This document shows positions 1-6,267 of a DNA stretch of 6,449 bases, in pieces. The stretch is taken from NCBI GenBank assembly GCA_964523735.1, contig CAZFYZ010000174.1, positions 1 through 6,449 on the forward strand. The letters are read 5' to 3'. This stretch comes from CAZFYZ01 sp964523735. GTDB taxonomy: Bacteria; Armatimonadota; UBA5829. Within the stretch, counting starts at the first letter, position 1, and every line of letters begins with the position of its first letter. Below the pieces are notes generated by a model, which made no database searches, was not told where the DNA came from, and saw only the letters and a program-made list of their open reading frames with translations. A program made the position numbers and the translations under genes.

Positions 1-638
1 TCGGTAGGCTGCGCATCGTCAATGAACTCGCAAGCGGAGCCGTCCTCTGGGCGAAGGGCACAGGATAGGCAAAGCGACTCGATCTCCTGCTCGGCCTTGG
101 GCAGCTCCCGGTAGTGAATGAGAGGCAGGCCAAACTCACCAGCCGTCCTGTCGAGTTCGATCTGAGCATCCTCAGCCGTCACGTAGTTGCAGGAGTTGTA
201 GGGTCCAGCGGACGGTCCGCCCTCGACAGGGAACTGGCGAATCACGAAGAACTCCTGATCGCCTGTCGCCACTCGGACGACGCGGACGGTGTAGGCCAAG
301 TCGCCCTTGGCAGGCGTGCCGTAGACCGCGCCGTAGCCCTCTTTGGGTTCGTCGCTGATCTTCGCCAGGTTCTCAGCGACCGCCTCAGCCCGGGCAGCGC
401 CCTCCTCCGGGGTGGGTTGCAGAGGATCGGTCCCAGGCAGCTGTCGCTGCATCGCGCGCTCGTGGTCGTCTTCCTCGTCTGGGGTGAGGCGCATCTCGAA
501 GTAGAGGTCGCAGGGCTTGGCCTGCGACATAGCGATGTCCATCAGGCTCATATTGAGCATCTGGCGGTCGGTGGTAGTGAATATCAGCTGGACGGACTTG
601 CCGGCCTGCTGGACGATCTTCTCAAGCTTTGCAATCAT
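1..638 (-). other. C-terminal extension of the SbcC frame: fused domain or separate downstream gene
   Basis: From the internal ATG at 638 (residue M802) the same frame encodes at least 212 residues with no family I recognise. It starts MIAKLEKIVQQAGKSVQLIF, a helix then a strand. An acidic, Pro/Glu-rich middle follows (LTPDEEDDHERA, LQPTPEEGAARAEA). A beta-rich part comes next (AYTVRVVRVATGDQEFFVIRQF), and the visible end has C991-x2-C994-x9-C1004. ATG 638 has GAAAGGAG (658-651) 12 nt upstream, resembling the leader of the 5731 gene (both read ACGAAAGGA). That would suit an independent gene, but the spacing is long and no upstream stop is in frame. It could be a fused accessory domain of the Rad50-like protein, or a separate protein whose upstream gene has lost its stop through an indel. 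Confidence 0.5.
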
Positions 639-3041
639 CGTCTTTCCAAACTCCTTTCGTGTTAGGTGGGGCTCCGGCCAGGGTATCGGAACCGGAGCCC
701 CGGGGCGATGGTAGGTCCAATCCCTGCGCCAAAGCGGAATCAGGCTACCAGTCTCACCTCCGGCACCGTTGGCGACCACCTCGATCTGCTGAGGCAGCCG
801 GTCTTTCATTGAGTCGCGGTGCGTGATGAGCAAGATCAGGTCGAAGCGGCTCTCGAGCTTGTGGATGCACTCGATCAGCGCGTCCTCCCCGTTCTGATCG
901 AGGGGTCCGCAGACCTCGTCGAGGATCAGGGTCCGGATGGTGGAACCGGCGCGCTGCGCCAGGACCATCCCGATCGCGACGCGGACGGCCAGGCTGATGC
1001 GCACCTTCTGCCCCCCGGAGAAGCCGTTGGTGAAGCTGCGCTCCCCCAGCCTGTCGGAGGCGAGGATCTCGAGCGTCTCCCGCTCACCAGAGCCCGTGGA
1101 CTTCGTGGTGACCATCCGGACGCGCAGCGCGCCATCGGAGAGCAGTGAGAGCAGGTCGTTGGCGTATTCCTCAATCTGGGGGATGGCCGCGTCTATGATC
1201 AGGGCTGGGATGCCGTCACGCCCGAATGCCTGCTGCAGCGTCGCGTAGACGATCCGCTCGGCGTTCAGGCCACTTAGTTCGTCGGCCAGCTTCTTGAGCT
1301 CGGCCTCGGCCTCGGCGATGGACGCGAGCTTGGTCTGAGCAGTGGCCAGAGCCCTGGTAGTGTTATCGACGCCGGCTTTCGCCGCTGCTATGGCCCTGTC
1401 GGCGTTGTCGATGTCAAAGCGACTCACAGCGAAGAGCAGATTGTTGCCGATCTCCTCTGACTCCGCGATCAGCTCTTCGAGCGCACCCTGCCGACTGCTG
1501 ATCTCTTCGCCGATCTTGTTGCTCTGCTCGAGCGCGTTCTGCCTGCGCTCCTCGGCCTGCGCAATCGCGGGGAGCTGCTCCCGGCAGGACTTGAGGAGAT
1601 CGAACTCCTCACGGCAGGCCTTGTGCATTGCGGAGTCATAGCCGACGGCCTCAGCCCTCTGCCTGATCTCCGCGAGAATGGCCTCCTGCTCGGCCTGGAG
1701 TGCCGCGATGGCTTCCTCGGCCGCAGAGTCGTATTCGGTGAGGGTGGCTTTGGCGGTAGAGACCGCGCTTACTACCCGATCCCGGTTCTGGACCATCTCT
1801 GCGAGAGATTGCTCGAAGCGAGGAATCTTGGACGCGCAGGTCCGTGCGCTGGCCAGGAGCTGGCAGGTGTCCTGTAGTGGACCTCCCGCACAAGGAACGT
1901 CACCAAGGAGCGCGCTCTGCTCCTTGGCCACTTTGAGGTTGTCTTGGCAGCCGAATATCTTAGCTTCGAGATCAGTAAGCTCGGTCTGCACCTTGACGAG
2001 CTGCTCCACCAACCCCCGCCGCTTCCGCTCATTCTCCTGAGCATCCGCCGCGGCAGACTCCTGCAGTTCGAGCTTCTTCGTTTTGTATTCCTCTCCGATC
2101 GCGAGCCACTTCGTCTGTAGTTCCGCGTGGCACTCGAGCTGCTTCTCTATAACCTCGGCGCGCTCGCACTTGGCGCGGATATCGGCGGCCTTGTCCAGGA
2201 GGAAGCTGCACCTGGCCAGGATCTCCGACTGATCGCCGCGCTCCCTCGAGAGACGTTCGATCTCGGCCTTAACCTCAACCATCCGCTTTTCGACTTCGGC
2301 CAGCCTGTCCTGATCTGCCTTGGCGGCAGCCATCCGCTCCCGGACCTCTACAAGCTCCGCCTCAGCCTTGGTCAGTTCCGCTTTCGCTGCTTCCAGGGCA
2401 ACCTCGCAGGCCCCCACTTCAGCCTGCAGTTCTGTCTTGGCGGCGACCTGGGCCTCGAGGTGCAGCCGATGCCCCTCGTGTCTCGAAAGCTGTCCGTCGA
2501 TCGCGCCGACGCGGACCTTGGCCAGCTCGTGCCGCCGTTCGAAGCGAGAGAGCTCGGCCTCGAAGATGCGATACATCAGGGCCTTGGCCTCCGCCGGCGT
2601 CGCCTCGCAAAGCCCCGCGGTTCCGCCCTGCATCACGCAGGAAGAGTTGAGGAACAGGTCCTCGTCCATCCCGAGGGTCCGGTTGATGATGAGCTGGGTC
2701 TCCTTGGAGCTGCTCCCGTTCAGCGCCCGCCACCCGTCGCCGTTGCGGCAGGAGAACTGCAGGTCAGACTTGCGGCCGCCCAGGCGGGTGATCCGGTAGT
2801 GCTCGCCCTGGTGGTCGAACTCCAATTCGATCGAGGCGTCCTGCGCCCCGGTAGTGACGAGATACGAGGGCAGAATAGAGACACCCTCAGAGAAGAGCGC
2901 GCGCAGGATGCCCTCGACGATAGTTGTCTTGCCGGCGCCGTTCTTACCGACGATAGCGGCTGCCTGCAGAGCCGACATATCAAGCTCGGTGTCCGCGTGC
3001 AGACGGATGTTTCGGAGTCGAAGCGCTGTGGGTCTCATCAT
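1..3041 (-). CDS. sbcC: SbcC/Rad50-type ATPase with an unbroken C-terminal extension (partial, runs off the left edge)
   Basis: This is the Rad50/SbcC partner of the adjacent nuclease, an SMC-like ATPase that binds DNA and gates the nuclease. Numbering is from ATG 3041. The Walker A motif is GKNGAGKTT (32-40). The Q-loop region is around VMQGGTAG (Q138). Long charged coiled-coil arms run from about 165 to 590. The hook region has C384-x8-C393 instead of the usual CxxC, with C402 nearby. The ABC signature is FSGGQKVRISLAV (S675), Walker B is TLILDEVCGPLD (D708, E709), and the H-loop is H741 in LLITHRDS. A normal SbcC end is expected at about 765-775, but no in-frame stop occurs. The frame continues through a Pro-rich linker (~776-801) and at least 212 more residues to the edge, 1013 codons in total. 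The start at 3041 is the first ATG of ATGATG; it overlaps the sbcD stop and has GAAAGG (3055-3050) 8 nt upstream. The arms are shorter than in E. coli SbcC (1048 aa overall). Confidence 0.93.
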   Translation of the reverse strand, partial: MMRPTALRLRNIRLHADTELDMSALQAAAIVGKNGAGKTTIVEGILRALFSEGVSILPSYLVTTGAQDASIELEFDHQGEHYRITRLGGRKSDLQFSCRNGDGWRALNGSSSKETQLIINRTLGMDEDLFLNSSCVMQGGTAGLCEATPAEAKALMYRIFEAELSRFERRHELAKVRVGAIDGQLSRHEGHRLHLEAQVAAKTELQAEVGACEVALEAAKAELTKAEAELVEVRERMAAAKADQDRLAEVEKRMVEVKAEIERLSRERGDQSEILARCSFLLDKAADIRAKCERAEVIEKQLECHAELQTKWLAIGEEYKTKKLELQESAAADAQENERKRRGLVEQLVKVQTELTDLEAKIFGCQDNLKVAKEQSALLGDVPCAGGPLQDTCQLLASARTCASKIPRFEQSLAEMVQNRDRVVSAVSTAKATLTEYDSAAEEAIAALQAEQEAILAEIRQRAEAVGYDSAMHKACREEFDLLKSCREQLPAIAQAEERRQNALEQSNKIGEEISSRQGALEELIAESEEIGNNLLFAVSRFDIDNADRAIAAAKAGVDNTTRALATAQTKLASIAEAEAELKKLADELSGLNAERIVYATLQQAFGRDGIPALIIDAAIPQIEEYANDLLSLLSDGALRVRMVTTKSTGSGERETLEILASDRLGERSFTNGFSGGQKVRISLAVRVAIGMVLAQRAGSTIRTLILDEVCGPLDQNGEDALIECIHKLESRFDLILLITHRDSMKDRLPQQIEVVANGAGGETGSLIPLWRRDWTYHRPGAPVPIPWPEPHLTRKEFGKTMIAKLEKIVQQAGKSVQLIFTTTDRQMLNMSLMDIAMSQAKPCDLYFEMRLTPDEEDDHERAMQRQLPGTDPLQPTPEEGAARAEAVAENLAKISDEPKEGYGAVYGTPAKGDLAYTVRVVRVATGDQEFFVIRQFPVEGGPSAGPYNSCNYVTAEDAQIELDRTAGEFGLPLIHYRELPKAEQEIESLCLSCALRPEDGSACEFIDDAQPT
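651..658 (-). promoter_or_regulatory. Candidate internal ribosome-binding site before ATG 638
   Basis: GAAAGGAG on the minus strand is a good anti-16S match, 12 nt before ATG 638. It shares ACGAAAGGA with the site before the 5731 gene. GAAAGG also precedes the 3041 and 4243 starts, so it looks like the preferred initiation motif of this element. It supports independent or additional translation of the C-terminal segment, weakened by the long spacing. Confidence 0.4.
668..701 (-). repeat. Perfect 10-bp inverted repeat at the SbcC/extension junction
   Basis: GGGGCTCCGG at 668-677 and CCGGAGCCCC at 692-701 are exact reverse complements separated by 14 nt. They would form a very stable GC hairpin in the minus-strand transcript. 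No T-run follows in the transcribed direction, so it is a poor intrinsic terminator. It lies just past the expected end of SbcC and just before both an out-of-frame TAA (664-662) and the ribosome-binding-like GAAAGGAG (658-651). Intergenic hairpins often sit in such a position, yet here the sequence is inside an open frame. Confidence 0.65.
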
Positions 3042-4243
3042 GCAGCCTGCCTTTCTATCTCCGCCGCCGCGGTCTGAAGCTCGGGAAGAGGAACCTTGCA
3101 GTCGGTAGCCTCGTGCCAGGCTGCGAGCTGCTCATCAACGTTGGCAGCCTGAGTGACCGCCTCGGAGCGAATGCCTGCTTCGCGCTCGACGATCTCAGTG
3201 ATGCCGTAGAAGTCGAAGCAGCCGGCAGCGCGGATGTCCCGCTCGATCCCGGCCAGGTCCGGCTTCACACTCTGAGGGCGATTGATCTTCACCCGGCAGA
3301 TAGCGTCTTTCGCTTTCAGATCGTCCTCAGACCACCATCCGCTGTCTGTGTCGAACAGACTCAGGTGGAACGTCTTGTATTCTCTGCACGGGATCTCCAC
3401 GGGATACCAGGTGTCCTTCTCCGTGTCGATGATCGTGTAGCATTTCGCCTGCCCCTCTTCGCCGAAGTCGCAGCGATCGGTAGAGCCAGTGATAAAGACC
3501 TCCGGCCGGCCCGCCTTGGAGAATCCCTGCGCAGCGTGGACGTGGCCGAATGCGGAGAACGTGAACGCGGGCAGCCTTGCGGCCGACAGTGTCACGTCAC
3601 GACCCACCATCGGAATCCCCCGGAGCTCCGCCTCCGCAAGCGAGACGTGGGCCAGAAGAATGGATGGTCTGGTATGGTCGAGCAGAGCGTAGTGCCCCTC
3701 GAGGATGTTGAGCAGCGCCTCGCCAAGCAGGTTGTTGGCGTCCACCACGGAGAGCTCGGCATAGTTGGGCACCAGGGCCGCAAGCTGGGAGCGCTTGGGC
3801 GACGGCAGGGTCACGACTTGGAACTCACTGCAGTCGATAGTCTCCGGCACATAGCTCAATCCCGCGTTGGGCAGCGCGACGATCACCGGAGCAAGCGCCG
3901 AGGGCTCGCCCTGCGCTTTGGGCTGGTCGTGGTTGCCCTCGATCGCGATGATCGGGATGTCGTGGGCAAGCTGGAAAGCCTCGATCGCGGCCATGATCAT
4001 ATAGGGCCGCGGGTAGGCGCCGTTGCCGTAGAAGACGTTGGGATCGTCCTCCTCGCGGTTGTCGCCGCCGAAGAGGTCTCCACCGAAGAGGATATAGCCG
4101 CATCCCCGCTCGCGTGCGTCGTTGATCGCGAATCGCAGGGAGTCTACTCTGTCGAGGAAACGGGCGTTGATGCCCGTCTCCTCGTCTCGCTTTGCGCCCT
4201 CGGGCTTGAGGTGCGGGTCGGTTATGTGCGCAATGAGCATCAT
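3038..4243 (-). CDS. sbcD: SbcD/Mre11-type DNA double-strand-end nuclease subunit, 401 aa
   Basis: This is a calcineurin-like metallophosphoesterase of the Mre11/SbcD family, expected to act as a Mn2+-dependent exo/endonuclease on DNA ends with SbcC. All metal and catalytic positions are visible: D9-x-H11 (TDPH), GGD56LF, GN104H105D, H199 (LLAHVSLAE), and GH234VH236. The family hallmark GSTDRCDFGEE follows at 253-263. The stretch after GGDLF (about residues 60-80, DNREEDDPNVFYGNGAYPRP) is longer than the equivalent in E. coli SbcD. Residues ~285-345 fit the capping domain, and the charged helical C-terminus fits the Rad50-binding region. The first ATG (4243) of an ATGATG pair is chosen: GAAAGG (4256-4251) lies 7 nt upstream, and the ATG overlaps the previous stop as ATGA. 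The stop overlaps the sbcC start, so the pair is translationally coupled. Confidence 0.95.
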   Translation of the reverse strand: MMLIAHITDPHLKPEGAKRDEETGINARFLDRVDSLRFAINDARERGCGYILFGGDLFGGDNREEDDPNVFYGNGAYPRPYMIMAAIEAFQLAHDIPIIAIEGNHDQPKAQGEPSALAPVIVALPNAGLSYVPETIDCSEFQVVTLPSPKRSQLAALVPNYAELSVVDANNLLGEALLNILEGHYALLDHTRPSILLAHVSLAEAELRGIPMVGRDVTLSAARLPAFTFSAFGHVHAAQGFSKAGRPEVFITGSTDRCDFGEEGQAKCYTIIDTEKDTWYPVEIPCREYKTFHLSLFDTDSGWWSEDDLKAKDAICRVKINRPQSVKPDLAGIERDIRAAGCFDFYGITEIVEREAGIRSEAVTQAANVDEQLAAWHEATDCKVPLPELQTAAAEIERQAA

Positions 4244-5271
4244 GCCGCCGCCTTTCCGAGCTGCTGCCGGACAGCGATCGCGTCCTGGTAGATGACCTGG
4301 AGCGTATCAAGCGGCTGCCCGATCCAGGTCGTGACGCCGTATTTCTGGAGGATGGGGCCGATCGCCTTGCCGATACCGCCGCTCGCAGCGCCCTTTGCCA
4401 TCGCGGCGACTTTGGCCTCCCACGCCAGCCGCTCACCCTCCATATCGGCCGTGGGGGCGGGAGCATTCGGGTCGTAGTCCTGTTCCGCCGGGTCGATCGC
4501 TGTCTGCTGAGGATCCGGCTCGTCGTCTTCGCGGTATTCCGCGTCGGTGGCCTCGGCAGGCAGTGCGGGGAACTCGGGAGCCGGGAGCGCGTCCATGTCC
4601 GAGGGCGGCGCACCATAGAGCGCGTTGCCCTGGTTAATGATCGATCGCGCGTATTCGCGCCTGATCTCCGGGTCCGACATATCGAGGTCGGGAACCGATC
4701 GCGCGATCAGGAACGGCTTCGAGAGCTCCTCCTGGTTGTAGCTCGTCTTGATCGAGAGGAACGCCCTGGCAGCCCGGAGGATGGCCTTAGTCTCCGTCTG
4801 CTCGTCGGCGAACTGGCGATACTGCTTCGCCTGCTGGGCGCTCATCTGCTCCTGGCACTTCTGCCAACTCCACGCCTTGGAGCCAGTCATCGTGTGCAGG
4901 TGGCCATCGGGGAGCTTGCCGGTCACTACGGCCTGCCATCGGATGTTATCCAGGTCAGTCTCAGGCGTGAGCTTGCGGGTGTGGCAGGTGGCCCCCGTCG
5001 CTGCAAGCATTTTGAGTATCACGTGCTTCGAGAGCCCGTGCTGCCCGCCGGCGATCGGATAGACCTCTTTGGCGGCCGGGTTCGGATTGACTGTGATGAC
5101 GCTGATCGACGGCTTGTGCATCGGCGGCAGCGCATCGAGTGCGGTCACTGGAAACAACAGGTTCGCTGATTTTGCCAGCTCCTCGGTCTTCCAGAGCTGG
5201 TCACTGATGATCTGGGCAAGGCCGTAGTTGCCGACCTTCACGTCACGTTGGGCAAGTGCAGTCTCAGCCAT
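4240..5271 (-). CDS. Putative phage-type single-strand DNA annealing / recombination protein, 343 aa
   Basis: Residues ~15-220 form one domain: an N-terminal helical part (GLAQIISDQLWKTEELAKS), then a mixed segment with YPIAGGQHGLSKHVILKMLA and the WQAVVTGKLPDGHLH strand region. After that comes the block TETKAILRAARAFLSIKTSY (159-178) followed by EELSKPFLIARSVPDLD. An E-T-K-A-x-x-R-A-x-R helix after a beta region recalls the conserved helix of Erf/Rad52-like annealing proteins, where equivalent ET(K/x)A..RAL motifs occur. That is the basis for the functional call, which remains inference. Residues ~221-280 are an acidic, Pro-rich, probably disordered linker. Residues ~281-343 form a separate small helical domain ending in GKAAA. 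The gene is coupled to the coiled-coil gene upstream (8-nt overlap) and to sbcD downstream (ATGA overlap). It lacks RecA-type Walker motifs, so it is not a strand-exchange ATPase. The coding call is secure; the function is moderate. Confidence 0.8.
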   Translation of the reverse strand: MAETALAQRDVKVGNYGLAQIISDQLWKTEELAKSANLLFPVTALDALPPMHKPSISVITVNPNPAAKEVYPIAGGQHGLSKHVILKMLAATGATCHTRKLTPETDLDNIRWQAVVTGKLPDGHLHTMTGSKAWSWQKCQEQMSAQQAKQYRQFADEQTETKAILRAARAFLSIKTSYNQEELSKPFLIARSVPDLDMSDPEIRREYARSIINQGNALYGAPPSDMDALPAPEFPALPAEATDAEYREDDEPDPQQTAIDPAEQDYDPNAPAPTADMEGERLAWEAKVAAMAKGAASGGIGKAIGPILQKYGVTTWIGQPLDTLQVIYQDAIAVRQQLGKAAA

Positions 5272-5731
5272 GGACTTCACCCCCCTCCGGAGGCATCAGT
5301 CCGCTGAGGGCGTTCTGCAGCGCGAGGATCTCGGGAAGCGCCTGGTGAGCGAAAGCGAGGACGGTCTTGAAGACGCGCTCGGCGTGGTCGGTTTCGACCT
5401 TGTTGAACGCAATCTTCTCTTTCAGGTCAGCGATTCGCGCCCTCGCATCTTTGACCTTATCATTCAGATCAAGGATCGTCTGGACCCGCGCGGCCCGCTT
5501 CTCAGCATTCGACAGACTCTTGTCTCCTGCTGGGAGGGCATCTGCCTCGGCATCCACCTGCAAACGGACGACTGCCTCGCAACTTGCCAGGTAGGTCTCT
5601 TCCTCATTGAGTTTGTAGCGTAGGCGGTTGCCCTCAAGCTGATACTCGCGGACAGTGTCCGCCCACTTGAAAGCCGACTCCGGCCTGACCGGAACCTCGG
5701 TTACTGCTGCTAGTGCTTGTGTCTCTGGCAT
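5264..5731 (-). CDS. Predicted coiled-coil protein of a phage-type recombination cluster, 155 aa
   Basis: The protein is almost wholly helical and highly charged, with heptad-like stretches at about residues 26-65 and 74-125 (for example KDARARIADLKEKI). A short break rich in Ala, Gly and Asp lies between them, around residues 61-71. The segment LSNAEKRAARVQTILDLND followed by a long amphipathic helix is like small phage proteins often encoded beside single-strand-annealing proteins; this is recalled from general patterns, not from a search. There is no signal peptide, membrane segment or catalytic motif. Its stop (5266-5264) lies inside the next gene, an 8-nt overlap, suggesting coupled translation with the annealing-like protein. 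A Gam-like nuclease inhibitor is another possible class for a helical protein of this size, but no diagnostic motif supports it. Confidence 0.75.
   Translation of the reverse strand: MPETQALAAVTEVPVRPESAFKWADTVREYQLEGNRLRYKLNEEETYLASCEAVVRLQVDAEADALPAGDKSLSNAEKRAARVQTILDLNDKVKDARARIADLKEKIAFNKVETDHAERVFKTVLAFAHQALPEILALQNALSGLMPPEGGEVHG
5277..5288 (-). promoter_or_regulatory. Ribosome-binding region that decides the start of the annealing-like gene
   Basis: The minus strand reads GGAGG (5288-5284) and then runs on into GGGGTGA (5283-5277), 5 nt before the ATG at 5271. GGGGTGA is a good match to the 3' end of 16S rRNA at normal spacing, so ATG 5271 is favoured over the in-frame GTG at 5280. 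Relative to that GTG, GGAGG lies only 3 nt away. Part of the site falls in the perfect palindrome CCTCCGGAGG (5284-5293), which also encodes the end of the upstream protein and could weakly occlude the site. Confidence 0.5.
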
Positions 5732-5791
5732 TTCAATGGTATCCTTTCGTTGGTGATGAGTGGCGTGCGCTCCCGGAGGTGATTCCAGGGC
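5732..5791 (-). other. Only real intergenic gap in the cluster; leader of the coiled-coil gene
   Basis: About 60 nt separate the stop of the 92-aa zinc-ribbon gene from the ATG at 5731, whereas the other clear junctions overlap. The gap carries a purine-rich ribosome-binding sequence, GAAAGGAT at 5748-5741, ending 9 nt before the ATG. I see no convincing sigma-70-type -35/-10 pair and no strong hairpin followed by a T-run. The gap could hold a divergent promoter or a processing site, but nothing in it proves this. Confidence 0.4.
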
Positions 5792-6070
5792 TCACGCCGC
5801 TTTCGTCAGTGCCGGACCAGTAGCCGCCGGCGCGGTGTAGTCGATGATCAACAGAGCTCGGATGACGTCCGGCTCATTCTGATCAAGTCTGTTCCTCAGC
5901 CTCTGAACGACCGAGGCGTCCACGTCGATGATCTCCCAGCCGCGGGAGGTGTTGAGGATCCGCCCGGCGCAGTTCGCGCACACGTGGCGGGTATCGAACT
6001 TGTTGCTGGCCCTGCTCTGAATGAAGACCTCACGCGGGCCGTTCTGGCACTCTTCGCAGGTTACCGACAT
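5792..6070 (-). CDS. Small two-CxxC zinc-ribbon protein, 92 aa
   Basis: The start at 6070 is preferred over the upstream in-frame start at 6091 because GGGAGG (6083-6078) lies 7 nt before it. It also overlaps the preceding gene by only 10 nt. C5-x2-C8 and C31-x2-C34 form a four-cysteine zinc-ribbon-type site with a 22-residue basic and polar insert. The remainder is WEIIDVDASVV, then a charged helix (QRLRNRLDQNEPDVIRALL) and an Ala/Pro-rich tail. The fold resembles small phage or regulator zinc ribbons, but no named family is recognised. It directly follows another zinc-finger gene, so the two may act together or be co-regulated. Function is unknown. Confidence 0.72.
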   Translation of the reverse strand: MSVTCEECQNGPREVFIQSRASNKFDTRHVCANCAGRILNTSRGWEIIDVDASVVQRLRNRLDQNEPDVIRALLIIDYTAPAATGPALTKAA

Positions 6071-6267
6071 CTCACAGCCTCCCTCGAGCACCGGTAGTTG
6101 TGCTGGTAGACGGTGACGCCGTTGATCTCGCTCCGGAACTCCTCACCCGGGAAGATCACCCGCCCGCAGTCCCGGCAGATGTGGCGCGTGAGCTGAGTCC
6201 GATAGCCCGCCGCGTTTGTGGCCTTGCGGTGCAGCCAGCGGAAGAAGTTGAAGAGTAGCTCGTTCAT
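6061..6267 (-). CDS. Small zinc-finger protein, 68 aa
   Basis: The ATG at 6267 is chosen because GAGGTG (6278-6273) sits 5 nt upstream and because it overlaps the previous gene's stop as ATGA. A longer in-frame start near 6441 would bury that upstream gene. The protein has a short aromatic N-terminal helix (NELLFNFFRWLHRK). A compact metal-binding core follows: C31-R-D-C34, a G-x-x-I-x-x-G-E-E turn, then H56-x3-C60. A CxxC, hairpin, HxxxC layout is a common treble-clef or zinc-ribbon form in small phage proteins; zinc binding is inferred from this spacing. The 3' end overlaps the next gene by 10 nt. No enzymatic residues are visible. DNA or protein binding is plausible but not shown. Confidence 0.7.
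   Translation of the reverse strand: MNELLFNFFRWLHRKATNAAGYRTQLTRHICRDCGRVIFPGEEFRSEINGVTVYQHNYRCSREAVRCR

Noticed and set aside
114..665. 183-codon open frame on the plus strand
   Set aside because: It is antisense to the continuous minus-strand SbcC-extension frame, with no ribosome-binding site or motif. It cannot be fully excluded while the extension itself is unassigned, but the minus-strand frame fits the operon.
668..701. Hairpin considered as a rho-independent terminator
   Set aside because: In the direction of transcription it is followed by a mixed sequence without a T-run, so it does not fit an intrinsic terminator.
2127..3077. 316-codon open frame on the plus strand
   Set aside because: It lies antisense to the ATP-binding head and first coiled-coil arm of SbcC. 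The translation is low-complexity Leu/Gly/Arg-rich with no domain.
3113..4291. 392-codon open frame on the plus strand
   Set aside because: It is antisense to the unmistakable sbcD gene. Its translation has no recognisable motifs and is of the kind produced by GC-biased codon use on the opposite strand.
3825..4616. 263-codon Arg/Pro-rich frame on the minus strand
   Set aside because: It is a frame-shifted shadow spanning the end of the annealing-like gene and the start of sbcD, with the composition typical of out-of-frame GC-rich DNA.
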